DNA of 64,000 bases from Isoetes taiwanensis (lineage: Eukaryota > Streptophyta > Lycopodiopsida > Isoetales > Isoetaceae), in contig JAJEKV010000046.1 of NCBI GenBank assembly GCA_021234155.1, positions 1,974,298 through 2,038,297 of the forward strand, given 5' to 3'. Numbering within the stretch: position 1 is the stretch's first letter; each line of letters opens with the position of its first letter. The notes under the pieces were generated by a model. It was not told the origin of the DNA and ran no database searches. It worked only from the letters and a program-made list of their open reading frames with translations. Shown here piece after piece: positions 32,445-45,871 of the stretch. Position numbers and translations under genes: made by a program.

Positions 32445-34540
32445 CTAATTGACATCCCCTGCGAGTGCTACATATGCCTCAGCAGTATGCACCGGTATCT
32501 TAATAGTATTAGGTATCTTCTTCTTGTTTGATGGCTCCCAAACGTAGTCGATAGTCTCCAGTTCTATGCGGTCACTTGTAGTCGTTGGCCTCCATCTCTT
32601 CTTCCAGCAATTGGCATAATTAGCTGGGTAGACTTGATTCCTCACCGGGATTGGCTCCCACCAAGTCACCAAAATAGTCTCAAAATTCTCCTTCTTATCA
32701 TCCATTTATGGCTCCTCAGTAGCTAGGCCCACCCAAGTTGGGCACAGCACATCATCAGGCCGTGCCATAACAAACATACATTTCTTCAAATCTTTGTATG
32801 GATTGAATTCCGGTATAGGTTTGTCCTTCGACGGACCAACATAAGGAGGAGTGATAGTAGCAATGGGCTCCACCACTACAGCTACATCAGGTGGAGCTCG
32901 CGCTTGCCTAGTACGTGGAAAGAAGTCATAATAAGTGCCTTCGTCACTGCTGATGTTCCCCAGTTCTTGCAAGAGTTTCATCAAACGTGAGGCGTCTTGC
33001 CGAGTACTTGTCGTTTTCGAGCACCCTCGCTTTTTGGTTGAACAAGCAACCCAATGCAATATATGCTTGTGGATCTTGTTTATAATGAGGCCAAGGTCCT
33101 TCACCGATTTCTTGGGAGGAAGCGACTTAGGATATCAAGCGGCATCATGGGCTTCCCGCCGTCTTTTGCTTTCCACATCTTTATTCCACTGGCGGGCAAC
33201 CAATCCACGCAGTGGGTCGAGTTTTTGTAATACATGACCGGCAATCACCATTCATAGCGAATCTGAAAGTTAGAGGGTGATGTGATCATGACTTTGTCAA
33301 TCTATCATCCCCATCACGGTATGTAGCCATCTGGAACTTTGTCAACAACATAAGGCACAAGTGTATTCAAGTTGCATTTGTGGAATTCATATAGTAGTTC
33401 GGCATTGTGAGCACCTCAACCTTCTTTAAAGATGTGGAGAAGTTACCAAACAAGGCATCGATATCATCATGTGTATGACAGGGCATCATGACTAGCTCAA
33501 TCTCTTCAAACACACCAAGATATACTAGGTAAGAAAGATAGGAGAAGACATACCTATTCTTGTTACGTCGGATCGTTATTGTTACAAATAAAGTATCTTC
33601 TTGAGGCTTCAATGATGATCCCTCACTGTGGCAAATTAGCGGTATCTTTGCTATTGGATAGTGACAACTTTGACTCCAAGGCCATGGTGTCTGCCAAGGA
33701 GGACACCCATTTTGGGCAGATGATTCGTGCACCTTGAATGGGTGGCCTCCTGCATACTCGTGCACCATCTCTAATCTCTTCAAGATGCTATTCAAAGAAC
33801 CTACATGGAAGTTAGAGTCATGCGGCCATAAGTCGATTGCAAAGTTTCCATAGCTTCCATTTCCATGACCATGAGTCGGTGCACCGTCCGTCAATGACAT
33901 TTTGAGCTTGTCAAGTCTCCGAGAGACTTCACCCAGTTGTTGCAATTTGGAATCATTGTTTTGGCTTGATCCATTTTGTCGTGAATAATACAAAGATATT
34001 GGTAGGGGGATACGTGGGAGTATAATCTCCGCGACCCGATCTTTGTGTCGCGACCACGAGGGCTGATCTAGTCTATCGCTCTTCTTTCATCATCGGCATC
34101 CTCCTCTCTCCTTCATCCTTGGTCTTCAGCAACTTTGTATGGATCACCTACGCCGCGTATTGCATTTGGAGAATGCAATTTTCTTTCTTGATCTTGACAT
34201 CCCGGAGCTCGCCTCCATGTTCTATGAAAACACATGCCGGTAATACCTTCTTGCCGATCAATGCCACAACCTGCGCATTAACCTCTTCTAGAATGCTGGA
34301 CCGTAAACATTGCGGCTGCTTCTTGGCGTTCTCTCTTATCCCTCCTCGTTTTCTCTGGCTGCGGTGGGGCAAAGATTCTGATTTTTCTCTCACAAACATG
34401 GAAAACATGGCCTCACATGCCAATGCCGGGGAACGAGGCTTCAAAGTGCCGCGATTTACCATGTTGACCTTTGTACCCTCAAGGAATTGGGCCTTCCATT
34501 TCAGATATGCGACTTTGAGATCCCGAGACCAAGGTACCAC
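32445..34540 (-). pseudogene. DUF7869-like transposon-associated gene, broken
   Basis: Read from right to left: 34148-34540 (YLKWKAQFLEGTKV..), then 33367-33993, 32706-33104 and 32445-32705. The 33367-33993 frame contains RRNKNRYVFSYLSYLVYLGV followed by CHTHDDIDALFGNFSTSLKK, the core of the DUF7869-type domain, whose usual motif is GHTHxDID. The link 33238-33366 is coding in other frames. The C-terminal frames hold DFFPRTRQAR, EFNPYKDLKKCMFVMARPDD and a WWEPIP..CWKKRW block. I associate this arrangement with a large repeat-protein family of seed-free plants. Several shifts break it. The first Gly of GHTH is replaced by Cys. Confidence 0.6.
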
Positions 34541-34599
34541 GCCCTCTAAAAGCGAGATTCCCTTGCAGCACTAGTGGTCCCACTCTTGACCTTTTTTAT

Positions 34600-37500
34600 G
34601 TTGTTGCCGAACATGTCATAAACAAAAAGTAACCCTATGACTAGATTTCATGGCAAGGAATTCCTTTCCTCATGTTAACAACTTGATTGTTAGAGAACTT
34701 GGACTTAACACCTATTCTTGCGACAAGGTCCTCCCAGAATGGCGAGGATAGCGTGCAGTGGTGAGATGAACAAGCTTTGGTGGCCTTACAACCTTCTTGG
34801 GAACGGGAATGAAAAGTGTAATGTCGTTTCTCATAATTTGGGTGATTCGATGCTCGGAGCTGCCATTTTGGACACTATATCACGCTTCCTGATTTGTGGT
34901 CTTTGCGGTCAATATCTCGAGACCTTCATTCCATCAACGCGGGCCGAGGTCATTGTTCCATCTCGATGAGCATCCCCAGTTTTGGCGACTACAAGCAACC
35001 CGGCAGCGGATGTTCACCCGGGGGGACCGCAACGTGATACTCCCACAAACTTAAAACCCGTAACGGTCAAAACCGCATCATCGGGCGGTGAATGATATGA
35101 ATCCCTTTAGGCGATAATGGAGTCAGCAAGAGTGTCATATCTCACAATCCTTTTCAAGAAGAGGGTATATATCTTGTGACGTTGTGCCTCTTTTCCCCAC
35201 CTCATCTCATTTGTCTTTTAGGGGGCGTCATTAGCGAGGAGAAGTCACGAGCATCTTCACTTCTCGAGAAGAGCAATGAGCCTTTATGGCTACGTAATAA
35301 TGTTTGCATTTGAGTCCGCCAAGGAAGGGTATGGTGGCCTTCCGATCACTTCCTCCCACACCAACGCCACTACTCCATTAGAGGTATTTCCGAAGTGGCA
35401 TTGTGTCATTTGCCCCACAACTCTTTTTTGCTACTAGATGTTCATTAAGGAAGAGATACACCGGCACAAGGATTTCAGTAGTGTTAAAACCGAATAAGGA
35501 AGGCGAGAAAGCAAATGCCAAAGGACATGGGGATGGCCATTCAATGGTTACATGGACAATGAAATTGGGAGGGTGCCCATTTTTTTACATATGAGGCCCT
35601 TAGATTCCCTCATTGCAAATTGGGAGGGCGCCCAATTTGAACCCGAATGAGGCGCTTTGTATAACGTTAGTATTGATGCGGTCGGTGTCACACTTTGGGT
35701 ACAACAAAAAGTTCTTTCGAACATGCCATGATCGAGTGGACAAATTGGCCGCCCAATTTGGCGTGGTTGTAGAAGAACTTTAAAGAGGGTAGAGATGGGA
35801 AGGTCATGTTCGGCGCCTTTAATTTAGGTGCGGGGAACTCGAGCGTAAATATAGCCATTCATGCGAAAGCACACCGGTGGCCGAGAGACTAGTAGAACGA
35901 AAGTTGGGGACCCTTAATTTGCCCACGTTGGGAGCTTGTTTCAACGTCGGTAAAGGGCGTTAGCTCAACTTGAGAGGCAGTTTTCCACCGGCCAATTTCA
36001 CCTTCTCGGGCTTGTTTTCTTGGGAACAAACCGGGCGGTAGCCCAATTTGTCCCCTCTAGCGTAGATGAACCCTGAGCAGGCGCGCACTAACTAAAAGAA
36101 CATCTTAGGTGCCCCCCAAATTTTTGAAGAGGGGAGGGAAATTCGGGTGACACACACCCGGTGAAATTATCATTGAGCTACCGGGACAAAAACAATCGAA
36201 ACTTTGGAAGGGCCCGGATTTGCGAAAAAAGGGTGGACTTATTATGGAGGTTTTGGGGACAAACAAACAAGAATGGAGAAAATAGCATGCACACATTCCA
36301 CGCACACCAATTTCGGGAAAGGGAAGGATCGCCGAAACTTAGAGTATATGTAAATGTGACAGTAGCTGCCAAAGTCCAAACTCCATAATTGTGACCGAAT
36401 TACCACCCCAGTTCTCCTTGGTTACCAGCCAAAATTTTGTAAAGACATGAATGAAGAGGAGCGAATCAACAGGCGCCATCGAAGAGGCGTGAATGAAGAG
36501 GCGTGAATGAAGAGGACACACACATCCTTTCAGATTAGTTTCATGGCAATTACACATCGAGCTATGGCAAGTACAAACTCTGGAGGAGCACAAACCTTTG
36601 GAGATTTAGTCGCCATGAGTATGAAGCGCTGAAGATGTTTGCGTCTTGAAGAAAAGAGAGTAGCCAAACAGAGTAGTGCCAGAAAATCAAAAAGGTTTGA
36701 TCGCATTTACATTTAAACCCAAATTCCCCAAAATTTGAATGTAATTTCCCCTATTTTTGAAGTTAAATGTCCCCCTAATTTGAAGTAATATATCCCGCCC
36801 CAACTTTTTAAACATATATTCGCCTAAAATGCGTATGACCGTGCATGATTAAAATTAAAATTAGGGGGCTTTTAAATGATGATTTGAAATTCAAAATCTC
36901 CGTGCATTTAATAACGAGGTCCTAATTAATTCCTCGCTCGAACCCTTCAGCGGTCCATTTTATTTGAAAAAGTCCATTTCTTACATACCGACACTTGTCA
37001 TGCGTGCATGAACAGTCCATACCCTTTAAAAGCCCTTCATTCTCCTCATTGCAGTTTTAGAAAATTTTGTGTTGCCTTGGCTTTACGCTCGGCTTAACAA
37101 CATGCGCCTTCATATTTTTATCCACCAAACTCCTTCTCGTCCCTATTAAAATTTACCCTATACTCGAACCCATTATCGCCAGATCGAGCACTTGGCGCTG
37201 GTATTTTCGACCGCTTATCGCCTTCGCATTGGCGCCTTCCTCTATTGATTGTCCCTATCGCCTTGAACCCCCTGTACACCAAGGAATCTTACCGGGTTGA
37301 TGGCATCTCGCCCCCCACAGGGGAGGCAAAGGTAAAAGCCGGACTACTTTCTTAATATAAACTTGGCGGTATCTCACGCCTTTTAAGTGAAGCGCCATAT
37401 CATAAACCTAGGGTATCCACATTTTGCTTTGAGGAAATGGGAAACATGGGCGACAAATTATGCATTAACCTCTGCATTAACCTCTTCTAGATGCCTCTTT

Positions 37501-38030
37501 GGTCCCCACAAATGCATATACATGTGTGTAGAAATTTGGCTGAGGCCCAATTGCTTCCCTCGGGGGCACGATTTTGTCAACATTGTCTTTTTCTCAGGCT
37601 ACCCTTCCAATAAATTGGGCACCAATTTATTAGAGTATCTAACTATTTTCAACTTCCCTCATGTGCAATTGAGCGATTGGAAGCCGCCCAATTTGCTATG
37701 ATGAGATCTTCATTGCTCTCTTCTCCTCATGACAAATTGGAAGGACGGCTCAATTTATTCAAAGGAGAATCCGACTTCCCTTAGGCTGAAGACTTTTGGC
37801 GAGGAGCAAATTGGACTGACAATTTGGTATGAAAAGGATCCCCTCGTCCAAATTGGGGCGCCCAATTGGCCTCTATGATGCAACCCGTTTCTTGACTTAA
37901 GTCTCCCTCGAATAGAGTATTAATAGTTTCACCATGGCCCCCGAAGAAATTGGGTGGACGCCTAATTTCAGCTCGACGTAGTCTAAATTCCACAGGAAAT
38001 TTCGGGTCCGATGCTCTAATACTTCTTTCC
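34600..38030. other. degraded DNA with dispersed AAATTGG/CCAATTT sites
   Basis: No intact gene. The stretch looks more GC-rich than the left half of the window and has many short frames on both strands. From 35560 on it carries repeated quasi-palindromic words of the AAATTGGGCGCCCAATTT type, for example 35616-35639, 35741-35760, 37612-37629 and 37848-37868. Confidence 0.5.
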
Positions 38031-41000
38031 GTTGTGTAGGAATTATGGCGCCGAACAAAGCGGTATCGCGTGGAAGTTCGGGTCCTCACCGAGATTTGCG
38101 AGGCTGTAGCAAGAGAGGAAGCAAGAAGTAAGAAGAGAAAGAACGTTTCTTGTCGGCATCACCGGTAGTGCCCCCAAGTTTTGGCGATTGGCCGAGGAAT
38201 GGACCCGCACGGCATGGAGATGGGAATATTCACCACAGGTCCCAGCCAAAACCACCTCAAGGATCTTTTGCTTTATTTTGGCCAAAGGGACACGGAAAAT
38301 GCACTGTTGGTATCATCATTTCGACATGGAGGTCTCACGATAGTGATGACTTCGGTCGATGTTGAAGACACCATAGATCGGCCATCGTTCCAACTTTCCC
38401 TTCTAGCTACGAGCCTGTGATGATGCGGCAATAATCGAAAGCCCACAATCTTTATTATAGAGGGATGGATTACTAGACTCATATGAAAAGTTTAAGCGCC
38501 GGGCATCAAATCAAGAACTGATATCTTGGATGGCTTTACGCTGCCGATTGAATATTTGAACACAAACAGAGCAGGTCGAAAGCATTGTTTACACGAGTAT
38601 CAAGGCAAAACCAACCTAAAGTATCGATACTAAGTGGCTTAGGTCAAGATACTGCGGCAAAAGAAGGGTGAGCATGGGGCCAAGATGCGCCCACATGGAG
38701 ACAAACGGTAACAAGTAAAGAAGGCTTAGGACATCGCTCGGCTATTCGATAAAGCTGCCTAAACTTATATTGAGCTTAATGTCGAGAACAAGGTTGGCCC
38801 TGGTCGGTCGTAAGAGGAATAGTCGTCTCAAGAGGAACCGGTAAGTGCAGAGAGGACAACATATAGCTGGTCCGGCCCTCCAAGAGGCACAAGCGGGACA
38901 TCTCACCGAGAGCCCAAATGGTTGAAGAGAGGAACTCTTTGTCCGCTTCTTCAACTCCGAAGAGCGGAGACTAAGCCGTGATCGTAAAATTCACTTCATC
39001 CGGTGGCGGCGTCACCTGGAGAAAGCGAACATGAGTTGTCACAGAGCGCCATTGTAAACATCAAGCACGTGAAGAGAATCTACCCTCACGGGTGGGCTTG
39101 AGATTGAAATCGATGTGTTCAAGATGCACAAAGCCCGACAAATATGACTTGTAGGGTCATAAGTCCGGAGCACTTGGACACTCTGTATGAATCGTTTATC
39201 GACCATCGATGCACCCTCCCCGTGGCTGATGTCGTACTATTCGATCCACGACATTGAGCAATTAAGTGGAAGAAGGCGGAAGACACGCAAAATACAGGAT
39301 TTTGGATTGTCAATGGCAACCATCGATCCACGGTTGCTCAACCTTGTCACACAAGCTTTGGCATGGCCTCTGAAGAAAAGCACTTGGCGTAACTGATATT
39401 CTTTTTATGCTAAAAGAAATGTCGAATCTTGTGAAATCTCACGACAATTTAGGCACGTTAAGTGTCAGCCGGAGAATAATGACATAACAAAGAAGACTAT
39501 TCAAGAAGTATTCTTGAAGAAATTCTGTTCGCTAAACGGTGGGCATTCTACGGGAAGACTAAGAAGGGAAAGCGCGGGCACTCCGTCGGTGGAGCTTGAT
39601 ACGTGAGTGCTCTTCAACCTTTGTTTTTGATGCCCGTGCTATCCCGCGATGCCAAATTGAAGCCAGCCCAATTTGAGACTATCCGACAACGAACTCAAAT
39701 TGTTGACCCAATTTCGGCTTAATTTGGCACTCGTTGAGGAAATTGGGCCCACCTGCAAGTAGCTATGTGTATGGGCCTTATCTAATGCCTTCATGTCATG
39801 TAGGATTAGGTGCGGCCGTGGTATTTGCAAAACAATTAAAAGGCAACTATCGTGACTCGACTACTTTGTATATCGGATTAAAAGCGTGGTCATTGTGCCT
39901 TTGAAGTTGCCCGCTATTATTTTCGAAGATTGTTTGAAGGATGAGAAGGAGAAAAACTTGAAGTGAAAGATAGGCTCGGACTTTTCACCAACAATTCTTT
40001 ATCGCCATTGAAGTTCATGCATCCTCTAGAGTCTGCAGAGGGCGATGAAGGAGATCAGGATGGTACCACATTCTGAAGGGGAGCAAGGATTATCTTGGAA
40101 GGCGTACCATGAAAGTGAGAGCCCAAGAGTTGAAGAAGATTGGAACAATGGAGCGGGCGCTTGTCGGATACCGAAGGAAGTGAAAAATTACCATTTGAAG
40201 ACATGGGCAGCTTGAGGCTAGCTCATCCCATATTCACGGAAAATTTAATGCTTATGTTAGCGCCCGGTATCGGTGGATGGGCGAAGGGCGCAAAAGAGAT
40301 GGAGAAGGAAACTTCCGGAGTCCCTCTACGGCAAAGTGAGCGAATATCTTCTTGACCGGTTGAGGAGGGGGCAAACCGTTCAAGTGTTTCCACGTGAGTC
40401 CATTAGCTTTGTGCTATGGCGTGGTGAACCTTACACTGCCGTTGGTTGCGACGGATATACAAAAAATGGGCAATGGAAGACTATCAAAAATTCCTTGACC
40501 CGGCTTAGCCACGATAATGAGACCAACTGACTTTCTTGGATAGCTATATTTATTCTGTAGAACCGCCTCAATGAGTGCCTATCCGCCATGAAGACAATAG
40601 GCAATTGCTTGGCCGTGTTTGGGTTAGTTCCTACGAGACTCAAGCCGAAGTGCTTCTACCTCTAGAGTAGAGTTGCAATGTCTTGTCTGCTAATGTATGT
40701 TCTGCCGGAGAATCTGGCCAGCTCCACCATACGTACAAAAATTAAATATTTGCTTTGCCAATTCCGATCATCCCAAGCAATATGCTAAATTTCCCCAAAC
40801 ATTTCGAGAAAAAGCGGGACATCGAAAAGAATTTGCACGATCATGGTGTGCGGCGAGATATGCATTTTGAAATTGGGCCCGCCCAATTTCGTTGTTGATA
40901 TGAATGTCTCTAACATTTGTTTCCTACTGAGCTTATTAACTATATATCGTCGCCAGTGCGACAAAGTGCGGCAGTGGGGAGGAGTACTCGTCGAATCCCG

Positions 41001-42044
41001 GTTGGAAAGTAGAGCGTGCACCTATCTATCTGAAGTTGATGTTGGAAGTTTGCCTTTGTTCTCGACTTCTTTCGGTGGTGCTTTTAGCCGAGCTGCGGTG
41101 TCGAGGAGGCTATAAAGCGTTGTCTTTGAGAGACATGAGAAGCTGGAAATTAAGCTTATCGAGAGATATTCAAGCAACTTCGATGTCATGTTAGGCGAGA
41201 AAAAAATCAAAAACTCGGGCACCAAAAGATCAAAGAAAAGAAGAGGCCTCTACTTCCAAAAATGTTCCTCGACCTCAGCTACGTTTTTACGAGACACCTT
41301 GTGGTTCTCCTCTACAACCATAAGCGAAGTGCAATCCCTACGAGGCGGGACAAGAGCTCGATTCGGCAAAACTCAAAAGACGTGACCCTTGGCTCTCGGA
41401 TTTTGCAACTTTTAAGAAGAAAAAAGATACCATCAACGCCTTTGGCGGGGACCCATGCTGGTGAATACTCGGGACATGATCATGATTGAGGGACCTCAAA
41501 GTTCAAAAACAAGGTTGCTAGGGATCACGAGTGCGTGGTTTGTAATGGAAACTTCGGGAAGGGGACAATCCCGGGGAGAGGAAGTGGTCCCCAACACATT
41601 GGACAATGAAGATGGAGACGAAGAGGTCCCGAAACGAGGAAGACAATCAAAGGCAAGATGAGGAGAATGAGGCGGGGGTCTCGAAGATTTTGTCTGCGAG
41701 AGGATGGAAAAAAATCAAAGAGGCTGACACAACAACCTCCGCCCGATTATGAAAAGAACCCGGAGAGGAGCATTGAAGAGGGTGCTTCGGGGCATGAGGG
41801 ACTTTTGATTTGAACATATGGGAATTATTTTTGAACATTTGTAATTATTTTTTTTCGAGAAATGATAGTTTTTCCTTGATTCCTTGTCTTAAAGTTCTCT
41901 AGTTTACTTTGCTAGCCAAATTGGACACCCAATTTGGTTTCTGGTTGGAAGCTAAAACTATAATTAAATTTATTTGGCCAATCTAATTCTTGTGGACTTG
42001 ACACCTTCATTGTCCTCCGGTGAGGAAATTGTGCGCCCAATTTA
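35561..42044. repeat. family of dispersed AAATTGGGCGCCCAATTT quasi-palindromes
   Basis: About a dozen sites of 18-26 bp share AAATTGG, a short GC spacer and CCCAATTT: 35561-35584, 35616-35639, 35741-35760, 37612-37629, 37731-37760, 37848-37868, 37944-37969, 39650-39675, 40868-40890, 41915-41938 and 42025-42044. Further members lie at 45930-45952 and 46009-46020, and inside the 67-bp array at 47.0-47.35 kb. The spacers differ, so each could form its own small hairpin. They are almost absent from the rest of the window. Confidence 0.75.
38040..41850 (+). pseudogene. degraded coding region of a transposon-associated protein (tentative)
   Basis: Several plus-strand frames read like fragments of one large protein: 38181-38420 (LKDLLLYFGQRDTENALLVS), a FWIVNGNH word near 39300, 40273-40530 (LPESLYGKVSEYLLDRLRRG) and 41455-41661 (charged tail). 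The frames change every 100-250 bp. I connect FWIVNGNH-type words with large repeat proteins of seed-free plants, but this is from memory and weak. It may be the divergent partner of the DUF7869-like gene at 32.4-34.5 kb. Confidence 0.3.
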
Positions 42045-42459
42045 GCAAAGTAAACGCCTTGATCAAGCGTGAAGTGAAGTGGAGGTGCGAGTAAACATTG
42101 GAGGTCGAAAAAGCACAACTTTACAAACTACCGAGGTTTGATACACGAAATAATATTCACTATGCTTATACATCCTTACATATTGAGAAGTGCTTATATC
42201 ATTATATCTTACTTAATTTTACAAGTCATCACTATTTCACTCATCATCAACACCTAACAAGATTGCGCATTAAACGGGAGCAAATCATTGAAATGGGAGC
42301 AAAAGGAATATTCCTTAAAGATTCCCTCAAAAAAGGAGCTAAAATGAGGTAAAAAAAAATTATTTTGGTCATAAAATTGCATTTTGACCCCCCCAAAATC
42401 ACTCATTTTTTTGTGTAAAGAGAAAATTGACTATGTCAAAGTGACACTTTTTCTAATAG

Positions 42460-42770
42460 TTAGAATTTACCTGAAGTGTGTTTTTAAAGAAAACCACTAA
42501 TTTAAGTGTATGTCCTACACAATATTTTTTAAACTTGGATTATATTCCAAAAAATGTACTTTTAGGTTACAATGTGTCATTTTTTAATGATGTAATATTT
42601 CAAAGTACCAAAATTGTAATCCGGAATACACTTTTGCTATTCAAGAATAACAGAAGTGTATTCCGGAATACACTTTTGCTTTTCTTGAAAGTCAAAGTGT
42701 ATTCCAGAATACACTTTTGGTTTTGCTCGAAATCCAAAGTGTATTAGGAATACACTTTTTGTTTATCTAA
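42460..42770. repeat. 41-bp tandem array of palindromic units centred on TATTCCGGAATA
   Basis: Palindromic centres lie at about 42622, 42664, 42705 and 42745 (spacing 40-42 bp). The best unit contains the perfect palindrome GTGTATTCCGGAATACAC (42657-42674 region). The spacers between centres are themselves partly self-complementary (CTTTTG..CAAAAG-like). More degraded units extend left to about 42460. The long plus-strand frame across the array is a by-product of the repeat. Confidence 0.85.
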
Positions 42771-44880
42771 GTTTTGAGGCTGAGCAGTGATCTTGGGGTT
42801 TTCGGTTTTCGACATTTTCAATGACTCGCAATTTTTTTGTTTAAATTGATTTGAATGACCTTGCAATTTTATTTGTTTTTTATATGGGGATCAGGGAACA
42901 AAGGTTTTTAATAATGAAGGGATTAGCAAAAGGGGAAAATAATCCAACAACAACTAGATTTTCTAGCATATTCAATTTATTTGTATGACCTTTCAATTGT
43001 TTTTATTGTTTTGTGTGGATACAGGGTTAAGGTATTAAATATAATAAAGGATTTTGATTTTTTTGTTCTTAACATGAGGGGATCTTTGGATCTTGGTTTG
43101 CAAATCATAAGGAAATGTATTAGGAATACACTTTGTATTCGAATACATTTTTTTTGAGGAGGGACGAGAGCGTGTTTTTTTTTTTGCCCTTTACTCTGGC
43201 GATCTTTGTCTACGGACCTCCCGCCACCATTTTATGCTCAGATTTGGAAAGGCTATGGCCTTGGCTAAAGCTTAAGCCAAGGCTGGCTACACCTTTGAAA
43301 ATCTTTTTTTTTGCATTAGGGTCGCATGCCAAAATATAGGGTCTTGATCCGAAGAAGTTTTCGACATTTAGGCGATTGGAAGACTCATAAGTTAGTTTCT
43401 AGTTAGCGGAAAGAAGCGAAGCAAATATATAGCATTTGAAGTACCGAAATCGCAATAAGCTCGGTAGAATCTGTTTGGGCGGGGAGAGAGAAATGATCCC
43501 CAAAAGAAGAGTTTATTTGTTTTTCTCTTAGCCATAGCCATTTGTTATAACGTTGCTATGGATTCAAGTTTCAATTTGCCACGGCAGATGATCTTCAAGC
43601 TCTGAGAACTTCAAAAGGGCATGGCGTGCGGCAATGCCCTTAGTAGTTCAGACGAGCACCGATCCTTGTGGCGATGGCGGAAGCACATGCAATGCATGAT
43701 CATCTGGCGGGACTTCTTTTCGAGCTTGAGCTTTAGGGCCGCAGTGGCGGGACATTGAAAATGAAGAACTTGGAAGATTTGGTTTCAAAATAATGGGTTC
43801 ACCGGCTCGCTACCATCTCTCGAGCAAGGAGATATTCTTGATTTGCCCATCTTTGTGTCCTCTATGTTTAAGCTGGGCTTCTTTTTGCATTGTACATTAA
43901 AGCTTTGACATAACAGCTGAGAAATATGGTCTGGCCATGCTTTGCACTGTAAAAAAGGACAGTGATGAATGAGAATTTTGCTGTATGAGACCTTGAAGCA
44001 GGAAAAATGCTTTTGTGGTACCTCATTTCCATACCCATATTATGGTAAGATTATTTCACATTTTCGTGTCTTTTTAGTTGCCATTGCTAACTTGTGTCAA
44101 CATATTCTGTTAATTCTTAAGTGTCGATTTAATTATTCTATCATTTCTTGCTGATTCTTAGCATAGAGTTCTGTTTTAAAGTAGGTTTGCATGACTATTT
44201 TTTCTAGCCAAGTTTAGCCTGTTGGTTGCATTTCTTTTTACTGGCTGGAATTTTGCTTAGTTCTTTTTAGCTTTGAAGATCTTATGTTAACTGTTTGTAT
44301 ACTAGATTGCAGGTTCTACTTCAGTTTTGAGAGCAATTCCTCTCAATATCTTTTCACCTTCCTTGAACTCTACATGTGGAAGTGTTGAATAGAGTCGATG
44401 AGGATTTCATCAAATTAGCATGAGATTTTTAGTCACTGAAGTTGGCATGTAAAAAACATTATTAGCAGAAGAAGACCACAATGGCTCATACAAGTTTTGC
44501 TATTTTAATGAACTGGAACTGAGGTTCAGTTTCTGCATATTTCTATAATAATATTTACATGAAATGTACATGCCTTGAAAATAAAAATAAATAATATGAA
44601 TTCTTATTATATTAATGTCTACTAGGAGTGTGTCAAAGGCTGTTGCAGGATGTGCATCAATGTCTTTAATTTTCATCTTCAACAAAAAAAAGGAGGTTGC
44701 ATATTAAACGGGGTCTCTAAATCGAAGGAAATAAGTCCTTCACCAAATTCAAAGCACCAAACTATCTTAAAGCTTTGTCTGATCTTAGAACATGCTTTTT
44801 TGGGGTGCAATAGATGCTACCTTCAGATTTGAGCAACATTTGGCATGTTGAATGGCCTCTTAAATATAAGGTGTACTGCA
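42771..44880. other. non-coding stretch with stray members of the GGAATACACTTT repeat
   Basis: Around 43113-43150 the words GTATTAGGAATACACTTTG and GTATTCGAATAC recur outside the array. A weakly coding-like patch lies at 43560-43900 but every frame is broken. Otherwise nothing recognised. Confidence 0.4.
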
Positions 44881-45075
44881 GGGATTGGAAACATGGTTCC
44901 CAATTTGTATTCTGGAATAGCATCAGAGTGCAAGGTGCTATTCCGGAATAGCGCAAGACTTCAAGGTGTGATGAAGGGATTTGAAATATGGCTCCCAATT
45001 TGTATTACGGAATAAGCGTAAGAGTGCAAGATCCTATTCGAATAACGTAAAGATGCAAAGGACAATGGCCCAATC
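44880..45075. repeat. direct repeats with CTATTCCGGAATAG palindrome
   Basis: CCAATTTGTATT(C/A)(T/C)GGAATA occurs at about 44899 and 44995. Between them lies the palindrome GCTATTCCGGAATAGC (about 44938-44953), and degraded copies follow. The core TATTCCGGAATA is the same as in the 42.6-kb array, but the flanks differ. The period is about 96 bp. Confidence 0.7.
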
Positions 45076-45559
45076 CTATTCCAAAATAAAGTAGGAATTT
45101 TGAGTAAACATTCTTGATTAGGTTCTTCTCTAGTACTAGCCCATTGTATAGAGATATTGGTATGCTTTCGAATAGGTTCTTCTCCTCATATCATAAAACT
45201 TTATGTTTACTTCTTCATACCTTGCACTTCTTGTGTAATGTTCATACTTTAACTTGTGACCTTTTACAAATTCACCCCTTTTTGTCATGTTTTCACAATA
45301 ACCCGATGCGAACAAAAAAAAATGTAGCTGAAATAGTGCATACTAAAATCATACACCATAATGATCTTGTCTAAAAATGCCATTTCAAGTGATTTATATA
45401 TTGATCCAGTAGTAAGAAAATAATTTTTTCTCTAAAATAGCACATTTTAAAATATAATCACCATGATCTTCTGAACACAACCCCTAAAAATGCCATTTCA
45501 AATGGTTAGTGCATTTTAGAGAAGGGAATCTTCAAACGGGAGTGCTGCAACACTCCCGT

Positions 45560-45871
45560 TTAATATGCAACTGTGTTACCTGCTGAGGTGATGGCATTCA
45601 GCTCATAGATCTCCTGATCCGGATGCCAAATAAGGTGGATGACAACACGAGTGAGCTCGAGGCAACGAATCTCAGGACCACGAGCTTTGGATTCCAGCCA
45701 GGAATCAAGCTTGACACCATTTCTCAAGCATTCATCAAGATCATGGAAGCTCATAGAGCACCTGATTGTTCGGATGTGCTCCGGACGAGGAGGCAAGGAA
45801 GCCATGGGAGATGAATGACCTCTACCACCGAATGGGCTGCTTTTATAGTGAAGAAAAATTATTGATGTCAA
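45560..45871 (-). CDS. unidentified small protein, family member 1
   Basis: 103 codons; a likelier start is the internal Met of MASLPPRPEHIRTIR (about 45803). Downstream segments are SMSFHDLDECLRNG, then RVVIHLIWHPDQEIYELNAI. Two related fragments lie next to it (46087-46450 minus and 46640-46882 plus) with the same order: an F-x-D-L-x-x-C word, then an (I)H-(L/P)-I-W word, then Y-E/M-I-x-x-I-T. The family is unknown. Conservation between the three copies suggests it was once a real coding unit. Confidence 0.45.
   Translation of the reverse strand: MTSIIFLHYKSSPFGGRGHSSPMASLPPRPEHIRTIRCSMSFHDLDECLRNGVKLDSWLESKARGPEIRCLELTRVVIHLIWHPDQEIYELNAITSAGNTVAY

Noticed and set aside
42478-42747. 89-codon frame over the palindromic array
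   Set aside because: The peptide is just the 41-bp repeat translated; no independent coding evidence.
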